Assembly: GCF_016583785.1 (NCBI RefSeq)
Contig: NZ_NRRU01000016.1
Coordinates: forward strand, 1-64,000
Reading direction: 5' to 3'
Source of the DNA: Rubrivivax gelatinosus
Lineage (GTDB): Bacteria; Pseudomonadota; Gammaproteobacteria; Burkholderiales; Burkholderiaceae_C
Length of the DNA stretch: 64,000 bases
Position numbers and translations under genes: made by a program. Shown one piece after another: positions 17,815-28,453 of this stretch. Every line of letters begins with the position of its first letter. The stretch's first letter is position 1. The notes under the pieces were generated by a model. It was not told the origin of the DNA, made no database searches, and saw only the letters and a list, made by a program, of their open reading frames with translations.

Positions 17815-17983
17815 CCGACAGAAGCCGCCGGCAGATATGCATCAGCCGTGCCAGCGCAGGCCCCGGCAGCGGCCGCGACCTGCGATCCGGCACGGCCCTG
17901 CCCTGCCGCGCGGGCGACAGCCGGTGTTCGATGCCGGGCGCCGGCCCGGCGCGAGCCCGCCGCGCCGCGCTAGAGTGCGACGC

Positions 17984-19012
17984 ATGAACACCCGACGCCA
18001 CCTCCTCGCCGCCGGGGCGACCCTGCTGGCCGCCCCGGCGCTGCTGCGCGCCCAGACGCTGGAAAAGCCCCGGCTGACGCTGGCCGTCGGCGGCAAGAAC
18101 CTGCTGTATTACCTGCCGCTGACGGTGGCCGAGCAGCTGGGCTACTTCAAGGCCGAGGGCCTGGACGTCTCGATCGTCGATTTCGCCGGCGGCGCCCAGG
18201 CGCTGCGTGCGCTCGTCGGCGGCAGCGCCGACGTCGTCTCGGGCGCCTTCGAGCACACGATCAACATGCAGGCCAAGGGCCAGCGCCTGCGCGCCTTCGT
18301 GCTGCAGGGGCGTGCGCCGCAGGTGGTGCTGGGCATCAACCCGAAGACGCTGCCCAACTACCGCGGGCCGGCCGACCTGAAGGGCCGCAAGATCGGCGTC
18401 ACCGCGCCGGGTTCGTCGACCAACGTGATGGTCAACTACTTCCTCGCGCGCGCCGGCATCAAGCCCAGCGAGGTGTCCATCATCGGCGTCGGCGCGACCC
18501 AGGGTGCGGTCGCGGCGATGCGCTCGGGCCAGATCGACGCCATCGCCAACCTCGACCCGGTGATCTCGCTGCTCAAACGCAGCGGCGACATCCGCATCAT
18601 CTCGGACACACGCATCGTCGCCGAGTCCGACAAGCTCTTCGGCGGCCCCATGCCCGCCGGCTGCCTGTACGCGCCGCAGTCCTTCGTCGACAAGAACCCG
18701 GCGACGGTGCAGGCGCTCGCGAACGCGATCGTGCGCGCCGACAAGTGGATCCAGGCCGCCGGTGCCGGCGACATCATCAAGGCCGTGCCCGAGAGCTACC
18801 AGCTCGGCGACCGCGCGATCTACGTCGACGCTTTCCTCGCCGCCAAGGGCGCGCTGTCGCCCGACGGCACGATCCCCGAAGCCGGCGCCGCGACCGCGCT
18901 GCGCGCGCTGCAGAGCATCGACGCGTCGCTGAAGAACACGAAGTTCGACCTCGCCGCCGCCTGGACCAACGACTTCGCCAAACGCGCCAACACCCGTTAC
19001 CCGCGCGCCTGA
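17984..19012 (+). CDS. ABC transporter substrate-binding protein (NMT1/SsuA-like)
   Basis: 342 residues. The N-terminus MNTRRHLLAAGATLLAAPAL is an export signal with a twin Arg. The mature part is a periplasmic type II binding protein of the nitrate/sulfonate/taurine class, with YYLPLTVAEQLGYFKAEGLD at the start, LKGRKIGVTAPGSSTNVM in the middle and the typical AMRSGQIDAIANLDP. It delivers an unknown anion or organic compound to the permease encoded two genes downstream. It is followed 37 nt later by the ATPase gene. Confidence 0.9.
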   Translation: MNTRRHLLAAGATLLAAPALLRAQTLEKPRLTLAVGGKNLLYYLPLTVAEQLGYFKAEGLDVSIVDFAGGAQALRALVGGSADVVSGAFEHTINMQAKGQRLRAFVLQGRAPQVVLGINPKTLPNYRGPADLKGRKIGVTAPGSSTNVMVNYFLARAGIKPSEVSIIGVGATQGAVAAMRSGQIDAIANLDPVISLLKRSGDIRIISDTRIVAESDKLFGGPMPAGCLYAPQSFVDKNPATVQALANAIVRADKWIQAAGAGDIIKAVPESYQLGDRAIYVDAFLAAKGALSPDGTIPEAGAATALRALQSIDASLKNTKFDLAAAWTNDFAKRANTRYPRA

Positions 19013-19049
19013 TCGCGCCCACCGGGGCGCCCGCAGCCCCGCTCCCTCC

Positions 19050-19874
19050 ATGACCCAGACAACCGATGCCGGCGCGCCGGCGCTCGCCCTGCGCGGCGTC
19101 TCCTGCACCTTCCTGAGCCGCCACGACCCCGGCCAGCGCTACACCGCGGTGCGCGAGGTCGACCTGAGCATCGGCGCCGGCGAGTTCGTCTCGGTGGTCG
19201 GCCCGACCGGCTGCGGCAAGAGCACGCTGCTCAACGTCGCCGCCGGGCTGCTGCTGCCGAGCTCCGGCACGGTCGAGGTCTTCGGCGCGCCGCTGCAGGG
19301 CCTGAACCGCCGCGCCGGCTACATGTTCCAGGCCGAAAGCCTGATGCCCTGGCGCACCGCGCTCGGCAACGTCATGGCCGGGCTCGAGTTCCGCGGCGAG
19401 CCGCGCGCCGCCGAGATCGCCCAGGCCTGGCTGCGCCGCGTCGGCCTGGGCAACTTCGGCGACCGTTACCCGCACCAGCTGTCCGGCGGCATGAGAAAAC
19501 GCGTCAGCCTGGCGCAGACGCTGGCGCTGGACCCCGACATCATCCTGATGGACGAGCCTTTCAGCGCCCTGGACATCCAGACGCGCCAGCTGATGGAAAA
19601 CGAGCTGCTCGCGCTCTGGGCCGAGAAACGCAAGGCGGTGCTGTTCATCACCCACGACCTGGACGAGGCGATCGCGATGAGCGACCGCGTCGTCGTGCTG
19701 TCCGCCGGCCCGGGCAGCCGGCCGATCGGCGAGTTCACGATCGACATCCCGCGCCCGCGCGACGTCGCCGAGATCAAGACCACGCCGCACTTCATCGAGC
19801 TGCACGCCGCCATCTGGGCGGTGTTGCGCGCAGAGGTGCTCAAGGGTTACGCGCAGCAGCTGGAGGTGGTGTGA
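19050..19874 (+). CDS. ABC transporter ATP-binding protein (SsuB/TauB-like)
   Basis: 274 residues. Walker A is GPTGCGKST (about residues 51-59), the signature LSGGMRKRVSLAQ, Walker B IILMDEPFSALD, and the switch His lies in FITHDLDEA. This is the nucleotide-binding subunit of the importer encoded with 17984-19012 and 19874-20686. Its stop overlaps the permease start (TGATG). Confidence 0.93.
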   Translation: MTQTTDAGAPALALRGVSCTFLSRHDPGQRYTAVREVDLSIGAGEFVSVVGPTGCGKSTLLNVAAGLLLPSSGTVEVFGAPLQGLNRRAGYMFQAESLMPWRTALGNVMAGLEFRGEPRAAEIAQAWLRRVGLGNFGDRYPHQLSGGMRKRVSLAQTLALDPDIILMDEPFSALDIQTRQLMENELLALWAEKRKAVLFITHDLDEAIAMSDRVVVLSAGPGSRPIGEFTIDIPRPRDVAEIKTTPHFIELHAAIWAVLRAEVLKGYAQQLEVV

Positions 19875-20686
19875 TGGGCCGCACCCTGCAGCTCCGGGCC
19901 TGGCAGCTGGCGCTGCTGTTCGCGCTGTTCGCCTTCTGGCACCTGATGACGACGCCCGGCCTGGTGCCGCCGTTCATGTTCGACGACGAGCAGCAGGCGG
20001 CCTTTTTCTTCGGCGAGCCGCTGAAGGTGCTGGGCCGCGTCTGGGCCTGGTTCGTCACCGACGCCGACATCTACCGCCACCTGGGCGTCACGCTGCTGGA
20101 GACGGTGCTGGCCTTCGGCATCGGCGCCGCCGCCGGGCTGGGCACGGGGCTGTGGCTGGCGCTGGCGCCGACGGCCTCGGCCATCCTGGAGCCTTACGTG
20201 AAGGCGGCGAACTCGATGCCGCGCATCATCCTGGCGCCGATCTTCGCGGTCTGGTTCGGGCTGGGCGTGGGCTCCAAGGTCGCGCTCGGCGTGACGCTGG
20301 TGTTCTTCATCGTCTTCTTCAACGTCTACCAGGGCGTCAAGGAGGTGAGCCCGGTGGTGCTGGCGAACGCCCGCATGCTCGGTGCCAACCGGCGCCAGCT
20401 GCTGCGCCACGTCTACCTGCCGAGCGCGACCAGCTGGGTCTTCAGCAGCCTGCACACCAGCGTCGGCATGGCCTTCGTCGGCGCCGTCGTCGGCGAGTAC
20501 CTGGGTTCGGCCCAGGGCGTGGGCTACCTGATCCTGCAGGCCGAGGGCACTTTCGACATCAACACCGTGATGGCCGGCATCCTGGTGCTGACGCTGTTCG
20601 CGCTGCTGCTGGACGCGGTGGTCGGCCTGGCCGAGCGCCGGCTGATGAAGTGGCAGCCGCGCAGCGGCGAGACCGAAAAGCTCTAG
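19874..20686 (+). CDS. ABC transporter permease (SsuC/TauC-like)
   Basis: 270 residues with about six membrane helices. The EAA-type loop that contacts the ATPase is at VVLANARMLGANRRQLLRHV. The ATG overlaps the ATPase stop; a GTG one codon upstream is possible. It completes a three-gene importer of the nitrate/sulfonate/bicarbonate type. The stop codon interlocks with the stop of the convergent diguanylate cyclase gene. Confidence 0.92.
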   Translation: MGRTLQLRAWQLALLFALFAFWHLMTTPGLVPPFMFDDEQQAAFFFGEPLKVLGRVWAWFVTDADIYRHLGVTLLETVLAFGIGAAAGLGTGLWLALAPTASAILEPYVKAANSMPRIILAPIFAVWFGLGVGSKVALGVTLVFFIVFFNVYQGVKEVSPVVLANARMLGANRRQLLRHVYLPSATSWVFSSLHTSVGMAFVGAVVGEYLGSAQGVGYLILQAEGTFDINTVMAGILVLTLFALLLDAVVGLAERRLMKWQPRSGETEKL

Positions 20687-22295
20687 GCAGGCGCGTCGAC
20701 GACGAGGCGGTTGCGGCCTTCGGCCTTGGCGCGGTAGAGCGCGCGGTCGGCACGTTCGAACAGCGGGTCGAGCTCGTAGCTCGGGGCGTGCGCCAGGCCG
20801 ATCGACAGCGTCACCGCCAGCCCGGGCGCCAGCTCGGCCCAGTCGTGCTCGTCGACGCAGTGCCGCAGCCGCTCCAGCACCTCGTGCGCCAGTTCGGGCG
20901 AGGTGTCGAAGAGCACGACGACGAACTCCTCGCCGCCGACACGCGCCAGCACGTCGGCCTGGCGCAGCCCGCCGCGCAGCAGGCGCGCGATGGCGACCAG
21001 CACGCGGTCGCCGAGTGCGTGACCATGGCGGTCGTTGATGCGCTTGAAGTGGTCGAGGTCGACGACGGCCAGCGACACCGGCCGCAGCTGCGTGGCCGCA
21101 ACCAGCAGCTGCGCCGGCAGTTGCTCCTGGAGTTCGCGCCGGTTGGACAGCCCGGTGAGCGCGTCGCGCCGCGCCTCGTCGCGGAAACGCTGCGCGCGCT
21201 CGCGCGCCGCCAGCGCCTCCTGACGCACCCGTTCGGTCTCGGCACGCGTGACGAAAAGCTCCGACTGCGCGCGCAGCTGGCGCGTCGCACGTTCACGTTC
21301 CAGCCGTTCGTAGGCCTCGAGCGCAGCGAGCGCGCGTTCGTTTTCGCCGAGCGTGCGTGCGGCGCGGTAGATCGCCTGATGCAGGCGGATCAGCGTCGCA
21401 CGCTGTTCGGCAGCGGCGACGGTGTCCAGCAGCGCCTCGAGCTCGGCCAGTGCCTGCTCTGGGTGACCGAGCGCGAGTTCGAGTTCGGCGATCGAACAGG
21501 CGATGCGCCAGGTCTGGGCGTGGTAGCCGCCCTTGCGGCTGCGCGCCAGCGCGTCGTGCAGCATCGCCGCGGCTTCGTCGAGCAGGCCGGCATAGAGCAG
21601 CGCCTCGCCGAGGTTGCCGTCGACAAAGACCGCGAACAGCGGGTCGGGCATCAGCGGCAGCATCGCCTGCGCCGCCAGCGCATGTGCGATCGCGCGTTCG
21701 ATCGACGCCCGCGCGTCGGTCTCGTCGACCTCGCGCAGGCGGTGGAAGCGGCCGATGCAGACGGCACACAGGTTGTTCAGCACGACCATGCGCACGTAAG
21801 GCTCGTCGACCCGCTGCGCGGCTGCGTAGGCCTCGTTCATCAGGCGCTCGCCCTGCCAGGCGTCGCCCATGCGTTCGAAGCAGGCGCCGAGCGCGGTCAG
21901 CGACAGCGCCAGCTCGCGGTCGTCGGGGTGCAGCCGGGCCGATTCGCAGGCCTCGTTGGCATGTGCCAGCGCGACGTCGAAACGCGCCAGCTCGCAGGCC
22001 GAGATGACGATGCGGCGCAGCAGGTCGCCGTATTCGCGCCGCCGCGCCGGCAGCGCCTGCAGCCGCGGCTTGAGCAGAGCGCCGTCCTCGAGCATGGCGA
22101 CGTGGTCGCCGAGCTTGAGGTCCAGCGCATAGCAGGCGAGCCCCGCCTCGACTGCGACCTCGGCCTCGTCGGCGGCTATCGCGTCGCGGAAGGCGGCACG
22201 CGCCTGCTCCCGGGCCGGGGCCAGATCACCCGCCTGACCCAGGCGCGTGACCTCGGCGAGCCGGGCGCGCAGCGCCTGCGGATCGCCGCCGGTGC

Positions 22296-22299
<4 letters not shown>
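20683..22299 (-). CDS. Diguanylate cyclase with N-terminal TPR region
   Basis: 538 residues. About residues 1-330 form TPR-like helical pairs, followed by a basic coiled-coil linker (330-370) and a GGDEF domain at about 370-538. The active-site loop is GGEEF (455-459), and an RQAD sequence five residues before it is an intact I-site for c-di-GMP feedback inhibition. No membrane segment or EAL domain is present, so it is a cytoplasmic c-di-GMP synthase regulated through its TPR part. The ATG overlaps the mmsA stop by 4 nt, tying its translation to mmsA. Confidence 0.9.
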
Positions 22300-23816
<1,517 letters not shown>

Positions 23817-23921
23817 GAAGCGGGTCTCCTGCACGGGAAATGGGTCGGGGATGGCTGACAGTCTAGGCTCGCCCGGTGATGCTCGCAGGCCACGCCGGTG
23901 ACCGCCCGCACGAGCCCGCGC

Positions 23922-23955
23922 AAAAAAAAGGCCCACCGGCAAACCGGCGGGCCCT
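23922..23955 (-). terminator. Orphan minus-strand terminator upstream of mmsA (attenuator or sRNA end)
   Basis: Stem GGCCCGCCGG/CCGGUGGGCC with a 4-nt loop and eight U on the minus strand. The only non-Watson-Crick pair is G-U in minus-strand RNA but A-C in plus-strand RNA, so it works leftward. No minus-strand gene ends here: the next one upstream stops at 24727, beyond a plus-strand gene. It therefore ends either the mmsA leader (attenuation) or a short RNA. A second hairpin, GTCCTT-TCCG-AAGGAC, lies just upstream in the same RNA at about 23960-23975. Confidence 0.75.
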
Positions 23956-23988
23956 GCAAGTCCTTCGGAAAGGACGTCGTTGGGATCC

Positions 23989-24017
23989 TTGGAAGCGGCA
24001 GGCGCGTGCACCACAAT
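23989..24017 (+). promoter_or_regulatory. Candidate sigma-70 promoter for the YecA-type gene
   Basis: TTGGAA, a 17-nt spacer and CACAAT read toward the gene at 24092. Spacing is ideal and four of six bases match in each hexamer. The start of transcription would be near 24024, leaving a leader of about 70 nt. Confidence 0.35.
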
Positions 24018-24091
24018 CCACTCCCTCAGGCCGCGGAATGTAGCGGCGCCGCTATCGACCGACCATCCCCATCAAAGGGGAAGGCCCCACG

Positions 24092-24730
24092 ATGAATACC
24101 TCCCCGCTCCAAGACGCCGACATCGCCCGGCTGCAAGCCCTGCTTGACCGCGTGCCCGAACCGCTCGAAGCGCTGGACGCCGTCGCGCTCGACGGTTTCC
24201 TCTGCGGCATCGTGCTGCAGCCGCGCAGCGTGCCGCCGGCGAAGTGGCTGCCCCACATCACCGACTTCGAAGGCCGCGAACTGCCCGTCGCCTATCCGAA
24301 GACCGAACTGCACGCGCTGGTGCAACGCCGCCACGCCGAGATCGAACGCGCCGTCGGCGCGCGCGACTGGTTCGACCCCTGGATCTTCGAGCTCGAGGAA
24401 GACGCGCCGCCGTCCGACGCGGTGCTGCCCTGGGTCGCCGGCTTCGCCGCCGCGATGGACCTGTTCCCGGCGCTGATGAACCTCGAGGACCCGGAACTCG
24501 TCGAACCGCTGGCGCTGCTGTACCGCCACTTCGACCCGGCCGACCTGGAAGACGCCGAGGCGCTGCTGGCCGTCATCGAGACGCTGGAGCCGGCCGAGGA
24601 CCTGGCCGAGGCGGTGCAGGACCTGGTGCGCAGCCTGATGCTGATCGCCGACGTCTCGCGCCCGCGCGCCGCCGCGCCCCGGCCGCGGCCGCCGGCCGCG
24701 CGCAAGACCGGCAAGCGCCGCCCGGGTTAA
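24092..24730 (+). CDS. UPF0149/YecA family protein
   Basis: 212 residues. The N-terminal helical UPF0149 domain carries the family pattern LDGFLCGIVLQP and PWVAGFAAAMDLFP. The C-terminus is a basic, proline-rich tail (RPRAAAPRPRPPAARK) that replaces the SEC-C zinc motif seen at the end of some YecA proteins. The function of the family is unclear. The stop overlaps the convergent Hsp70-like gene stop at a TTAA palindrome. Confidence 0.85.
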   Translation: MNTSPLQDADIARLQALLDRVPEPLEALDAVALDGFLCGIVLQPRSVPPAKWLPHITDFEGRELPVAYPKTELHALVQRRHAEIERAVGARDWFDPWIFELEEDAPPSDAVLPWVAGFAAAMDLFPALMNLEDPELVEPLALLYRHFDPADLEDAEALLAVIETLEPAEDLAEAVQDLVRSLMLIADVSRPRAAAPRPRPPAARKTGKRRPG

Positions 24731-26025
24731 CCGAATACCGCGCGCGCGTGCAGGCCCAGGCCCTGCGCGACGCTCGCGAAGCGGTCGCCGCGCACGCGCC
24801 GTGCCGCCGGGAAGGCGGCGGCGATGCGTTCGACCAGCGCGTCCAGCCCGGTCGAGCCGCCGGTGAAGTACAGCGTGCCCACCGCCTCGGCGGCGACCCC
24901 GGCGCGGCGCAGCGTCTCGCGTGAGCCTTCGACGATGCGCTCCAGGTCGTCCTCGATCGCCGCGGCCACCTGCGCCGCGTCGACCGCCGTCTGCAGCCCG
25001 AACTCGACGAGCCCGAGGTCGACCTCCGCCCGGCCGTTGACGGCGACCTCGATCTTGGCGTGTTCGGCATCCGAGGCCAGCGCATGCCCGAGATGGTGCT
25101 CGACGACCGCAAGCAGCCGGCGGTGGTGCACCGGGTCGCCGTACCAGCTCTTCAGCCGGCGCAGCTCGGCGACGCGGCCGGCGTTGTAGACGGTGTTGAT
25201 CAGGTGCCAGGTGGCGAGGTCGAAGTAGATGCGGCTGGGCACCTCGCGCGGCGCACGCCCGGCCTCGGACGGGCCCAGGCTGCGGTAGCCGAACAGCGGC
25301 ATCAGCGCCTCGAGTTCGACGCGGCGGTCGAAGTCGGTGCCGGCGACGTGCACGCCGTGGTTGGCGAGGATGTCGTCGCGCCGGTCGGCGCGGCCGCGGC
25401 GCTCGGGGCCGACACGCACGATCGAGAAGTCGGAAGTGCCGCCGCCGATGTCGGCGACCAGCACCAGTTCCTCGGCAGTGACGTGGCGCTCGTGGTCCAG
25501 CGCGGCGGCGATCGGTTCGTACTGGAAGCTGATGTCGGCGAAACCGGCGGCGCGCGCCGCGGCTTCCAGCGCCGCCGCAGCCGCGGCGTCGCGCACCGGG
25601 TCGTCGTCGACGAAGAAGACCGGCCGGCCGAGCACGACATGCGGCAGCGGCGCGCCGGCCGCGGCTTCGGCGGCACGTTTCAGGTGGCGCAGGTAGCCGA
25701 CGACGACATCGAGATAACGCACCGAGTGGCCGCCGCCGAGGTCGGTCGCCTGCTCCAGCAGCGACGAGCCCAGCAGGCTCTTCATCGAGCGCATCAGGCG
25801 CCCGTCGTGGCCTTCGACATAGGCGGCGAGCGCGGCGCGCCCGTACAGGCGCAGCGGTTCGGCCTGCGGTGTCCTCTCGTCGAGCTGGTAGAAGACTGCG
25901 GTCGGCATCGTCGGGTGGCCGGGCTCGAGTTCGACCAGGCGCACGCCGTCGGCACCTGCCGGCAGCGCAATGCCCGAATTGGAGGTGCCGAAGTCGATGG
26001 CGGCAAAGCCGGTTGCGGAGCTCAT
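24727..26025 (-). CDS. Hsp70 family protein (YegD-like)
   Basis: 432 residues covering the actin-like ATPase fold. Phosphate loops are FAAIDFGTSNSGIAL at the N-terminus and VADIGGGTSDFS in the middle, with FTGGSTGLDAL as the adenosine motif near the C-terminus. The substrate-binding domain of true DnaK is missing, as in YegD. It is a chaperone-like ATPase of unknown client. The chosen ATG starts right at the conserved domain; a longer frame to 26124 would add unrelated residues. Confidence 0.87.
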   Translation of the reverse strand: MSSATGFAAIDFGTSNSGIALPAGADGVRLVELEPGHPTMPTAVFYQLDERTPQAEPLRLYGRAALAAYVEGHDGRLMRSMKSLLGSSLLEQATDLGGGHSVRYLDVVVGYLRHLKRAAEAAAGAPLPHVVLGRPVFFVDDDPVRDAAAAAALEAAARAAGFADISFQYEPIAAALDHERHVTAEELVLVADIGGGTSDFSIVRVGPERRGRADRRDDILANHGVHVAGTDFDRRVELEALMPLFGYRSLGPSEAGRAPREVPSRIYFDLATWHLINTVYNAGRVAELRRLKSWYGDPVHHRRLLAVVEHHLGHALASDAEHAKIEVAVNGRAEVDLGLVEFGLQTAVDAAQVAAAIEDDLERIVEGSRETLRRAGVAAEAVGTLYFTGGSTGLDALVERIAAAFPAARRVRGDRFASVAQGLGLHARAVFG

Positions 26026-26197
26026 GGGAGGGGGGTCGCAGACGCCGAAGGGGCGCGGATTGTAGTAAGCCGCGGCACGGCTGCGCCAAGTCCCGTGCAT
26101 TCCGTCACGCGGCCGCTCGAACACGGGTGAACCCCGACTTCATCCCGGTCGCCTTGAGTCGATGCTGGTAACAGGAGACCACGATGGGAGACCAAAC

Positions 26198-26404
26198 ATG
26201 ACGACGCGACACGAGACCCCCTGGTGGCGACGGCTGGCCCGGCGCGGCCCGAGCGCCTCGCGCCACGTGCCCGACGCCGGCGACATGGGCACCTGCTTCG
26301 GCCTGGAAGCCGTGCTGCAGGCCGAAGCCGAAGCTCACGCGCTGCGGGCCGAAGCCGCGGCGCTCAGCGCGCAACCGGCGGCGGAACCGTCGAGCGCCGT
26401 CTGA
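26198..26404 (+). CDS. Small hypothetical protein
   Basis: 68 residues, MTTRHETPWWRRLARRG at the start and an Ala/Glu-rich helix (EAEAHALRAEAAALSAQ) at the end. It is not recognised and has no membrane segment. Support is a GGGAG sequence 8 nt before the ATG and codon use like its neighbours. It lies between the divergent Hsp70-like gene and tetR, 50 nt upstream of the latter, and may be co-transcribed with it. Confidence 0.45.
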   Translation: MTTRHETPWWRRLARRGPSASRHVPDAGDMGTCFGLEAVLQAEAEAHALRAEAAALSAQPAAEPSSAV

Positions 26405-26454
26405 ACATCGCCCGGTGCGCCGGGACGGGCCCGGCGCACCGATAGAATTTCGCC

Positions 26455-27069
26455 ATGGTCAGACTGTCGTTTCGCGAACAGGTGCTGCGGGTTCGCGAAG
26501 ACGCGATCGTCGCCTCGGTCAACCGCTTGCTCGCCGAGAAGGGTTTCGACCTGATGACGGTGGACGAGGTGGCCGCCGACGTCGGCATCGCCAAGGCCAG
26601 CCTCTACAAACACTTCCCGTCGAAGGAGGCGCTGGCCGCCGCGGCGATGGTGCGCCTGCTCGAACAGGCGCGCAACGTCGTCGACAGCCAGCAGGCCGAG
26701 ACCGCGTTCGGGCGCCTGGAAGCGGTGACACGCTGGGCGCTGCAGCTGCAGCTGGCCGGCGAGATGCCTTCGCTGCCGTCGCAGAACTCGACGCTGCGTG
26801 CCGAGCTGATGGCGAGCAAACCCTATCTGGACCTGCTGATGGAAGTCAGCGACCGGCTCGGCGAGTGGATCGTGCAGGCCCAGGCCGACGGCGACATCGA
26901 CCCGGCGCTGCCGCCCGAGGCGGCGCTGTACACGATCTTCGCGCGCGCCTGCGACCCGGTGCCGGCCTACCTGAAAGCCGGCGGCCGCTACAGCGACGAG
27001 CAGATCGTCGGCTGGGTGCTCGCGACCTGCATGAACGGGCTGCGACCGCGCCGCGCGCCGGCTGCCTGA
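26455..27069 (+). CDS. TetR/AcrR family transcriptional regulator
   Basis: 204 residues. The N-terminal helix-turn-helix at about residues 15-60 (TVDEVAADVGIAKASLYKHF) is the TetR signature; the ligand-binding half is not assignable. It is not adjacent to an efflux or catabolic operon, so its target is unknown; autoregulation is likely from family habit. Confidence 0.92.
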   Translation: MVRLSFREQVLRVREDAIVASVNRLLAEKGFDLMTVDEVAADVGIAKASLYKHFPSKEALAAAAMVRLLEQARNVVDSQQAETAFGRLEAVTRWALQLQLAGEMPSLPSQNSTLRAELMASKPYLDLLMEVSDRLGEWIVQAQADGDIDPALPPEAALYTIFARACDPVPAYLKAGGRYSDEQIVGWVLATCMNGLRPRRAPAA

Positions 27070-27085
27070 AGCCGGCGCCGCGCCG

Positions 27086-27508
27086 TCAGCGGATCAGCAG
27101 CGCCGGCGTCTTGCAGCGCGCCAGCACCTTGGTCGCGACCGAGCCGAGCACCAGGTTGGCGAGGCTGCCGTGGCCGTGCGAACCGAGCACGACCAGGTCG
27201 TATTCGTTCTTCTCGGCGAGCGCGACGACGACGTCGGCCGGCGCACCGACCTTGTAGACGAAGTCGGCCTTCAACCCCTGCTTGGCGAAGAAGGCGCGGA
27301 TCGGCTTGAAGACCTTCTCGGCCTCTTCCTCGTAGTGCGACTTCAGCACCGCCTTGTCGAGCACCGCGGCGGCGCGCGGCGGCACGGCGCCGACGGCGTT
27401 GACCACGGTGTACTGGTGCTGGCCGCCGAACCAGTCGTCGTGGGCCGCGAGATAGGCCAGCATGCGCTTGGTGAACGGGCTGCCGTCGACGGCGGCGAGG
27501 ATCTTCAT
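27086..27508 (-). CDS. Universal stress protein (UspA family)
   Basis: 140 residues, single Usp domain starting MKILAAVDGS. The ATP-binding signature G-x2-G-x9-G-S is present in GSHGHGSLANLVLGS, so it belongs to the nucleotide-binding subgroup. The ATG at 27508 begins the conserved first strand; the longer upstream frame is not homologous. Convergent with tetR, 16 nt apart. Confidence 0.92.
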   Translation of the reverse strand: MKILAAVDGSPFTKRMLAYLAAHDDWFGGQHQYTVVNAVGAVPPRAAAVLDKAVLKSHYEEEAEKVFKPIRAFFAKQGLKADFVYKVGAPADVVVALAEKNEYDLVVLGSHGHGSLANLVLGSVATKVLARCKTPALLIR

Positions 27509-27590
27509 GCGCTGAGTCTCCAGGGTCGTTGTGGTGCTCCGAGTGTGGCACCGCAGCGGCAAGCCGGCGTGCTTCACCCCAGGGCAGGGC

Positions 27591-28367
27591 TCAGATCTCG
27601 ATCAGCTTGAAAGGATCGAGCCCCTCGTGCTCGCCCTTCTTCGCCAGGCCGCGTGCCTGGCAGACGACACGCGTCGCACGCGCGCCGGCACGCTCGACAC
27701 GGTAGTCGTGGCGGCAGTGCAGGTGGCCGTGCAGCCACAGGTCGGCGCGTGTGATCAGGTCGTCGTCGGCGTTGCAGAAGCTGGCCGTCGCCGGCTGGCG
27801 GCCGTAGCGCGGGTCGGCGCTCTTCAGGCTGGGCGCGAAATGGGTGACGACGACGCTCGCGTCCCAGCGCCCGCGCGCCGGCTCGGCGAGCACGGCCTCG
27901 AGCCAGGCACGGCAGGCCAGCGCCTCGGCACGCACCGCCTGGACGTCGAAGGGCTGGCCGCCGCGGCGCGCGTCCATCAGCCGCATGAAGTAGGCGGCGG
28001 CGCGCTGAGAACGTTCGCGCTCGGCGGCGCCGAAGAGGTCGAAGTCGTTCCAGCGCACGGTGCCGGCGAAGCGGATGCGGCGTCCGTCGGCGGCGTCGAC
28101 GACGAGCGTCTCACGCTCCAGCAGTTTCAGGCCGTGGCGCTCGCAGGTTTCGGCCAGTGCCGGCCAGGCTTGGTCGAGCTCGCGGCCGTCGAACTCGTGA
28201 TTGCCGGCGACGACCAGCACCGGCACCGGCCAGCCGGCGAACCGTTCGTAGGCCGTCCAGGTCGCGTCGATGTCGCCGCCCAGCACCAGCAGCTCGGCGC
28301 CGGGCGCGGGAACGGGCTCGAAGCTCTCGCTTTCGAGGTGCAGGTCCGACAGCAGCTGGATCTTCAT
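27591..28367 (-). CDS. Metallophosphoesterase
   Basis: 258 residues of the calcineurin-like phosphoesterase fold. All metal motifs are visible: D-x-H in LLSDLHLE, GGDID, GNHE, a His in VVTHFAP and GHLH. The substrate (nucleotide, phosphoprotein or phosphodiester) is not predictable. It starts just after the pckG terminator, so it probably has its own promoter or relies on read-through. Confidence 0.9.
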   Translation of the reverse strand: MKIQLLSDLHLESESFEPVPAPGAELLVLGGDIDATWTAYERFAGWPVPVLVVAGNHEFDGRELDQAWPALAETCERHGLKLLERETLVVDAADGRRIRFAGTVRWNDFDLFGAAERERSQRAAAYFMRLMDARRGGQPFDVQAVRAEALACRAWLEAVLAEPARGRWDASVVVTHFAPSLKSADPRYGRQPATASFCNADDDLITRADLWLHGHLHCRHDYRVERAGARATRVVCQARGLAKKGEHEGLDPFKLIEI

Positions 28368-28378
28368 CGTGGCGCGCC

Positions 28379-28409
28379 CAAAGAAAACGCCCGGCCTAAG
28401 CCGGGCGTT
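28379..28409 (-). terminator. Rho-independent terminator of pckG
   Basis: A perfect 10-bp stem AACGCCCGGC/GCCGGGCGTT with loop TTAG on the minus strand, followed by TTTTC, 45 nt after the pckG stop and directly upstream of the phosphoesterase start. Confidence 0.8.
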
Positions 28410-28453
28410 GCAGTCTCGCACGGGCCGTGACGGGCACGGCCGCGAGTGGACTA

